Shown piece after piece: positions 33,452 through 37,771 of a stretch of DNA of 37,771 nucleotides. The position numbers and the translations under genes were made by a program. The number at the start of each line of letters is the position of its first letter. Positions within the stretch are counted from its first letter, which is position 1. This stretch comes from Muribaculaceae bacterium (lineage in GTDB: Bacteria; Bacteroidota; Bacteroidia; Bacteroidales; Muribaculaceae), in NCBI GenBank assembly GCA_029061225.1, contig JAIDSM010000044.1:1-37771 (forward strand). Reading direction: 5' to 3'. The notes below the pieces were generated by a model. It was not told the origin of the DNA, did not search any database, and was given only the letters and a program-made list of their open reading frames with translations.

Positions 33452-34006
33452 GTGAAGATAAGGATAAAGAATATGGTCTGCCGCCATTGTGTGGCGAAGG
33501 TGGCGGAGGTCACATCCCGCATCCAGTCGCTTGACTTGCTCGGAGTCGAGTTAGGTTCAGTGACCGTGGAGGGGAATCCTTCAGATGAGGTCATAGACCG
33601 TCTTGATGATGAACTGCGTAAGGAAGGATTCGAGGTGATCCGTTCTCGGGAAGAGGCAATCGTTTCGGAAATCAAAGCCAAGCTTATGGAGCTGTCGCGT
33701 GAGGGAGACGGAATGCATGCAGACATCGCAGCCATCCTTCAGGACTCGCTGCATATGTCTTACCGCAATCTTTCGAGGATTTTCGCTTCTACGGAGGGAC
33801 GGACAATCGAAAACTATTTCACTGCCTTACGAATAGAGCGTATCAAGGAACTGTTGCTTGACGGTCAGATGTCTTTGAGTGAGATCGCCTATGTGACGGG
33901 CTTCTCATCGGTGCCGCATCTGAGCACCCGATTCAAGCAGGCCACGGGTATGACTCCGACGCAGTTCCGGGACATAGGAGTGCGGAAGCCTCTGAATGAT
34001 GTATAA
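33452..34006 (+). CDS. AraC-type regulator with N-terminal heavy-metal (HMA-like) domain
   Basis: The 184-residue protein starts at GTG 33452, which preserves the N-terminal strand of an HMA-like fold: KIRIKNMVCRHCVAKVAEV with the CxxC metal site at MVCRHC. The C-terminal half is an AraC helix-turn-helix (SYRNLSRIFASTEGRTIENY, LRIERIKELLLDGQMSLSEI, AYVTGFSSVPHLSTRFKQAT). Proteins of this layout are a known Bacteroidetes group placed next to metal permeases. It most likely senses Cu, Zn or a related metal and controls the following permease. The gene begins 3 bp after the GH3 stop, so it may also be read from the glycosidase operon. Confidence 0.85.
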   Translation: MKIRIKNMVCRHCVAKVAEVTSRIQSLDLLGVELGSVTVEGNPSDEVIDRLDDELRKEGFEVIRSREEAIVSEIKAKLMELSREGDGMHADIAAILQDSLHMSYRNLSRIFASTEGRTIENYFTALRIERIKELLLDGQMSLSEIAYVTGFSSVPHLSTRFKQATGMTPTQFRDIGVRKPLNDV

Positions 34007-34049
34007 CGGTTTGGCAAGAATTTATAACATATTTCAGGAAACTCCATAG

Positions 34050-34057
34050 TAACTTTG
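34050..34057 (+). promoter_or_regulatory. -7 promoter element of the metal permease
   Basis: TAACTTTG is a perfect TAnnTTTG box about 30 bp before the permease ATG. The -33 region lacks TTTG at the proper distance, which fits a promoter that depends on an activator such as the upstream AraC protein. Confidence 0.55.
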
Positions 34058-34087
34058 CGGATGTAATTCAAATATCGCATTGTCACT

Positions 34088-35323
34088 ATGGATTTTCTTG
34101 ATTCGCTTCTGTATATGCTCAACGAGATGTCGCCCTACATTCTGTTGGGTTTCCTTATCGCCGGCCTGCTTCATGCCTTCGTCTCCCGCGAGACGTTTGC
34201 CCGGCATCTTTCAGGCAATTCCCTCGGTACCGTGGTCAAGGCCGCTCTCATAGGCGTGCCGTTGCCGCTTTGCTCCTGCGGTGTGCTTCCGACTGCTATC
34301 GCGATGCGTAGAAACGGAGCATCGAGGGCATCCTCATCGGCATTTCTCATCTCGACGCCGCAGACGGGTGTAGACTCGATAGCGGCCACCTGGTCGCTGC
34401 TCGGACCGGCATTTGCGGTTCTGCGCCCCGTAGCGGCTCTTTTGACGGCGGTTTTCGGCGGTGTGGCTGTTGGCACTACGGAACGTGGAACAGTGGCGGA
34501 GGAGAGCTGTAAGGTGGCTCCTGACGCCGTAGAACAACGTCCTTCGACATTCATGGGAAAGATCGTCGCATCACTTCGCTACGGTTTCATCGATCTGGTA
34601 GGGAGCATTGGCCTATGGCTTACCATAGGGCTCGTGATAGCCGCTTTGATTACGGTATATGTGCCTGCAGATTTCTTTGCTGTCTTAGGAAATAAGCCTA
34701 TAGTATCGATGGTCATAGCGCTGCTTGTGGCGGTTCCGATGTATGTATGCGCTACAGGGTCGATACCCATCGCCCTCTCGCTGATCTTGAAGGGACTCTC
34801 GCCAGGAACGGCCTTTGTGCTCCTTATGGCGGGGCCGGCAGCCAACTTCGCTTCCTTCACGCTGATCTCGCGTGAGATGGGACGCCGGGCGGCTGCCGTC
34901 TATCTTGGCTCCATCATCGTCGGAGCGATGGCCATGGGGCTTGCCATTGACTATCTGATGCCCTCGCACTGGTTTGCTATTGGACATGAAGCCGCCATGC
35001 ATGGAGCGTGCCATCATGAGTTCAGCACTTTCTCCACGATATGCTCGGCGATACTTGCCGGATTGTTGATTTTCTCGCTAATACGTAGATTCTATAACCC
35101 TAAAACCAATATTCATACAGACATGACACAGGAATATATCATCACGGGGATGAACTGCCCCCACTGCCAGAATGCCGTAAAGAAGGCCATAGCCGCTGTA
35201 GAAGGCGTGGATACTGTCGAGGTTGACCTTCACGCAGGTCTGGCCACTGTAGACGGCAGCGTCGACCATGCAGCCGTAATCGAAGCCGTCCATGCAGCGG
35301 GTTTCGAGGCAAGTCTGAAGTGA
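34088..35323 (+). CDS. SO_0444-family Cu/Zn efflux permease with C-terminal HMA domain
   Basis: The 411-residue membrane protein belongs to the ArsP_1/DUF318 permease group. Two repeats of membrane helices are visible, with the conserved PLPLCSCGVLPTAIAMRR and FLISTPQTGVDS (about residues 56-100) and VPMYVCATGSIPIALSLI in the second half. After the last helix (AILAGLLIFSLIRRF) a short linker leads to an HMA domain with GMNCPHCQNAVKKAI (about residues 353-367), a CxxC metal-binding site. The protein should export soft metals across the inner membrane. An ATG at 35124 lies exactly at the start of the HMA domain. A strong terminator follows the gene. Confidence 0.88.
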   Translation: MDFLDSLLYMLNEMSPYILLGFLIAGLLHAFVSRETFARHLSGNSLGTVVKAALIGVPLPLCSCGVLPTAIAMRRNGASRASSSAFLISTPQTGVDSIAATWSLLGPAFAVLRPVAALLTAVFGGVAVGTTERGTVAEESCKVAPDAVEQRPSTFMGKIVASLRYGFIDLVGSIGLWLTIGLVIAALITVYVPADFFAVLGNKPIVSMVIALLVAVPMYVCATGSIPIALSLILKGLSPGTAFVLLMAGPAANFASFTLISREMGRRAAAVYLGSIIVGAMAMGLAIDYLMPSHWFAIGHEAAMHGACHHEFSTFSTICSAILAGLLIFSLIRRFYNPKTNIHTDMTQEYIITGMNCPHCQNAVKKAIAAVEGVDTVEVDLHAGLATVDGSVDHAAVIEAVHAAGFEASLK

Positions 35324-35354
35324 CGTTGTACGTTTTACGTCGTACGTTGTATGA
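35322..35354. repeat. Word repeat (ACGTTGTACGTTTTACGTCG) after the permease gene
   Basis: ACGTTGTACGTTTTACGTCGTACGT-like words begin within the stop codon context of the permease gene and run for about 33 bp. They are of the same kind as the other gene-end word repeats in this window. Confidence 0.75.
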
Positions 35355-35374
35355 TGTGCTCGGTATAAAAAAAC

Positions 35375-35410
35375 GCTCCCGTCTTCTACCGAAGACGGGA
35401 GCATTTTTTT
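35375..35410. terminator. Strong bidirectional intrinsic terminator
   Basis: GCTCCCGTCTTC (35375-35386) pairs perfectly with 35391-35402 around a TACC loop. It is followed by a T7 run and preceded by A7, so it can stop the permease transcript and, from the other side, the sigma-factor transcript. A near copy lies at 37398-37432. Confidence 0.95.
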
Positions 35411-35477
35411 CATAGTATTATATTGTATTAGGATTAAGGTCTTTAGGTGTCTTTTCAAGTATCAATCAGATTAAAGG

Positions 35478-35514
35478 TTCTTTTCGTGTGTCTTTTCAAG
35501 TATCAGATTTCGAT
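35478..35514. repeat. 37-bp direct repeat, copy 1, in the 3' region of the sigma gene
   Basis: These 37 bases are identical to 37507-37543. The inner 16-mer GTGTCTTTTCAAGTAT also occurs at 35447-35462, so it appears three times in total, with degenerate versions around. All lie between a sigma-factor stop and its terminator. Confidence 0.9.
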
Positions 35515-35621
35515 TAAGGCGGTGTGTTTTTCAGGTATCTTCTTTAGATATAGCTTATAGTGTGTTTCGTGTGTATTTCTTTTTTAAGGCATCCGTAGAG
35601 AATTCTCAATTCTCCATTATT

Positions 35622-36131
35622 TCAGCAAGCGTAGGCTGAGAGCTGCTCGCGGAGACGCTTGCGGGCGAAGAAGATGCGGCTCTTCACTGTTCCTACGGGG
35701 AGGTCGAGCTCCTCAGCGATCTCGCTGTATTTGTATCCTGCGACGTGCATGTTGAAGGGAACGCGGAAGTCATCGTCGAAGGTATTGATGACAGCTGTGA
35801 TCTCCTTTACGGAAAGGCTTCCTTCCGGAGTCTCGAGGGCTGATTCCTGCGAAGTGTTGAGGTGGTAGAGGTCGTCGGTGGTGTCGACGATTGTAGCCTG
35901 ACGTACGTTGCGACGGTAGTTGTTGATGAAGATGTTGCGCATGATCGTCATGACCCAACCCTTGAAGTTTGTGTCGGCGGTAAACTTCTCCTCGTTGTCA
36001 AGGGCCTTGAGGGTTGTATCCTGGAGGAGGTCGGCTGCAGCCTCGCGGTCTGAAGTGAGCTGGTATGCGAAGCTCATGAGGTTTGACTGGAGGTTGAGGA
36101 GGTTTGTGCGGAAGTTGCTGTTGGATGCCAT
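35622..36131 (-). CDS. ECF-type RNA polymerase sigma factor
   Basis: The 169-residue protein is an RpoE-like ECF sigma factor. Region 2 spans about residues 10-75 (LMSFAYQLTSDREAAADLLQ, DTNFKGWVMTIMRNIFINNY). Region 4 spans about 105-160 (VPFNMHVAGYKYSEIAEELD, LPVGTVKSRIFFARKRLREQ). No anti-sigma gene is adjacent. The 3' region is long, about 220 nt to the terminator at 35402, and rich in short repeats. A second gene with an almost identical 3' end enters the window at 37771, so this is one of a pair of paralogues. Confidence 0.92.
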   Translation of the reverse strand: MASNSNFRTNLLNLQSNLMSFAYQLTSDREAAADLLQDTTLKALDNEEKFTADTNFKGWVMTIMRNIFINNYRRNVRQATIVDTTDDLYHLNTSQESALETPEGSLSVKEITAVINTFDDDFRVPFNMHVAGYKYSEIAEELDLPVGTVKSRIFFARKRLREQLSAYAC

Positions 36132-36516
36132 ATCGTTGTCGTTTTTGATAAATCTGCTGATGCAAATTCAGGGGTTGTTAAAAAAATTGAAAGTTTAAAA
36201 GAACTGGTCTTTGTCTGTATAACGTTAGCAATTTTTTAAATGTTTCGACAAAATTTTGCAATATCCGCAACATTCATTAAACATTTTTGTAATGCATTAT
36301 AATATAGCGTATTATGCGCAGTTAAATTAATATATCATTATTGAAACAGGCTGTAACGGACATGCAACAATTCTGTAACAGAAAGGTTCATGACAATTTT
36401 TCATCTTGGCCTTAACAAGCTGATATGAGCGTAAATATCAGACTTACATTTTGTAAATTTCTTAACAATTCATACTTTTTTTAAGTAAATCTCCTGAAAG
36501 CAAAATGAAAGATGAT
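36132..36516. other. AT-rich intergenic region upstream of the sigma gene
   Basis: These 385 bases hold no gene. They must include the sigma-factor promoter, but no exact TAnnTTTG box was found on the minus strand; the closest is TGAATTTG near 36162-36170. The region is very AT-rich with long T and A tracts. Confidence 0.5.
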
Positions 36517-37317
36517 TTATGCCATCGCGTAGGCGGAGTAGGGGGCGGAAATTATGTAGTGGGGGCAGGAAGGGGAGGCGTAGCGGTCGAATGCTGCAGC
36601 ATCGCGATGGAGACGGGCTATGGAGGTAGGATCTTCGCCGAGTTCGTAGTGCATGGGGAAGAAGTTTTCAATCTTGAAGCGATTCAGGAAGATTTTGGCT
36701 CCGGTGAAGTAATCTGTTCCGATACGAGAATCTACAGGGAAGAAACAGATGTCAAATTTTTCATAGGAAGCGGCTATAATAGCTATGATGGCGTTGAACC
36801 TATCAAGGGCTTCGCGGATTTCCTCCTCGGTAGATTCATCCTTCCATATCCAGGCGTTGAGGTCACCGGCATGGAATATAGTGCGGCCACCTATAGTCAC
36901 TGCGTAGGAATTGCCGGTATCCGTAGATGGAAAGGACCGCACGCCTATAAGATTGTCCTTGTAACTGTCATGGTCAGATAGGGCTGTAATCTTCGTAGAA
37001 TCCACCTTATCGCCTTTGTAGGAGCTTCCCGGGGTTATGATATGGTTGATGCGTTTGCGGACGTCTCTGCTGACTATGTAGCGTATATTCGGGAAGTATT
37101 TCGCCCAGCCGAAAATCGCGGGATTGTAGTGGTCCTTATGTCCGTGGCTCACGAACACATATATAGGAATCTCCCGGTCTACTTCCATCAGCGGATTAGG
37201 CAGCGGGCCGTGCTGATAGGGGTCTTTCCAGAAATCAAATACGAGGACTGCTCCGGCAGTCTTGACCACGAAGCAGTCGTGGTATATGTAGATAGTCTTG
37301 ATGATATTCATATACAT
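36517..37317 (-). CDS. MBL-fold metallo-hydrolase
   Basis: The product is 266 residues from the ATG at 37317; the longer frame runs back into the terminator at 37398 and is rejected, and an ATG two codons later (37311) is also possible. The metal-binding signature SHGHKDHYNPAIF (H-x-H-x-D-H) lies at about residue 55. Later ligands are probably ALSDHDSY and the histidine in IFHAGDLNAW, and in FFPMHYEL. The compact layout, with no accessory domain, recalls UlaG-like or general MBL-fold hydrolases. The substrate is unknown. No signal peptide is seen, so it is cytoplasmic. It lies between two sigma-factor transcription units. Confidence 0.85.
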   Translation of the reverse strand: MYMNIIKTIYIYHDCFVVKTAGAVLVFDFWKDPYQHGPLPNPLMEVDREIPIYVFVSHGHKDHYNPAIFGWAKYFPNIRYIVSRDVRKRINHIITPGSSYKGDKVDSTKITALSDHDSYKDNLIGVRSFPSTDTGNSYAVTIGGRTIFHAGDLNAWIWKDESTEEEIREALDRFNAIIAIIAASYEKFDICFFPVDSRIGTDYFTGAKIFLNRFKIENFFPMHYELGEDPTSIARLHRDAAAFDRYASPSCPHYIISAPYSAYAMA

Positions 37318-37397
37318 TGTATCAGGTTGTCTAATTATATAACGACTGACTGGGCGCTTATGTATGCACGCGGAGCGCGCTCCATTACTAAAAAACA

Positions 37398-37432
37398 CTC
37401 CCGTCTTCGGAGGAAGGCGGGAGCGTTTTTTT
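37398..37432. terminator. Intrinsic terminator, near copy of 35375-35410
   Basis: CTCCCGTCTTC (37398-37408) pairs with 37413-37423, with one G-T wobble, around a GGAG loop, flanked by A6 and T7 runs. It should end the transcript of the sigma-factor paralogue entering from the right. Confidence 0.9.
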
Positions 37433-37506
37433 CACAGTATTATTTTTGATTAAGGTGAATAAATATATTGTAAATCAGATTAAGGACATTGCGTGTTTTT
37501 CAGTAT

Positions 37507-37543
37507 TTCTTTTCGTGTGTCTTTTCAAGTATCAGATTTCGAT
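37507..37543. repeat. 37-bp direct repeat, copy 2
   Basis: Identical to 35478-35514 and in the same relative position, between a sigma-factor stop codon and its terminator. Further GTGTNTTTC-like words fill 37490-37680, and no gene is seen there. Confidence 0.9.
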
Positions 37544-37683
37544 CAAGGTCTTTGTGTGTCTTTCATGTATTTCTTTAGGATTGTGCTAATGATGTGCTCA
37601 CTGCGTTCGCACCACAATCTTTTATAGTTTATAGTGTCGTGTATAGTGTGATGTGTTTTTCTTATTTTGTGGGCATCCTGAGT

Positions 37684-37723
37684 TAATTGATCATTGATCA
37701 TTTATAATTGATCATTATGATCA
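37684..37723. repeat. TTGATCATT word repeat at the end of the second sigma gene
   Basis: AATTGATCATTGATCATTTA-type words repeat directly up to the stop codon of the partial sigma gene. They are the same words as at 10060-10157, about 27 kb away. Confidence 0.85.
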
Positions 37724-37771
37724 GTAAGCGAAGTCAGCGAGCTGCTCGCGGAGACGCTTGCGGGCGAAGAA
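37721..37771 (-). CDS. ECF sigma factor, 3' end only (cut by window edge)
   Basis: The last 16 codons read FFARKRLREQLADFAY on the minus strand. The matching end of the complete sigma gene is FFARKRLREQLSAYAC, and the two are almost identical at the DNA level through FFARKRLREQL. This is therefore a paralogue or tandem duplicate whose body lies to the right of the window. Confidence 0.85.
   Translation of the reverse strand, partial: FFARKRLREQLADFAY

Overview
The window looks like a chromosomal segment of a gut Bacteroidales bacterium, most likely Muribaculaceae-like. The evidence is the repeated Bacteroidetes promoter signature (TTTG, about 20 bp, TAnnTTTG), the protein families (BtuG/YncE-like lipoprotein, HMA-AraC regulator, GH3 and CE1 enzymes, four-helix-bundle suffix protein, FISUMP-type secreted protein) and the lack of strong Shine-Dalgarno sites. 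Genus placement is an inference.

Layout. 1-4970: a surface beta-propeller lipoprotein, an outer-membrane barrel protein, an AAA-ATPase/PD-(D/E)XK protein and a secreted FISUMP-like protein. 4971-6810: an AT-rich accessory patch with a small membrane protein, an unrecognised 210-residue ORF and the 3' remnant of a regulator, the last two cut head to head near 6340. 6813-9380: a four-helix-bundle protein, a radical SAM enzyme behind a 9-bp tandem repeat, and an LD-carboxypeptidase. 9651-14759: housekeeping genes ybeY, mnmG, apt and uvrC, with a perfect 16-bp parS (ParB) site between mnmG and apt, which suggests an origin-proximal position. 14907-17770: a compact three-gene operon of a GNAT N-acyltransferase, a LegB-like sugar-nucleotide dehydratase and an ATP-grasp protein. 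17959-26398: a TPR/OmpA-like lipoprotein, then nadB, an S41 protease and mfd. 26399-29762: a degraded MATE transporter, a small membrane protein, an acyl-ACP thioesterase, a DUF3791/DUF3990 toxin-antitoxin-like trio and a secreted 22-residue-repeat protein. 29909-35323: a CE1-like esterase and GH3 glycosidase, then an HMA-AraC regulator and an SO_0444-type metal permease ending in its own HMA domain. 35622-37771: an ECF sigma factor, an MBL-fold hydrolase and the 3' end of a second, paralogous sigma factor with a matching terminator and 3' region.

Themes worth following up: (i) AT-rich 'word' repeats at gene ends that in four genes supply the stop codon or C-terminal residues; (ii) the parS site; (iii) the DUF3791-DUF3990 module with an apparently leaderless promoter; (iv) the acyltransferase/LegB/ATP-grasp operon; (v) the duplicated sigma-factor 3' cassette. 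Several start codons were chosen because a promoter lies inside the longest reading frame. All family names come from recognising motifs by eye; no database search was run.
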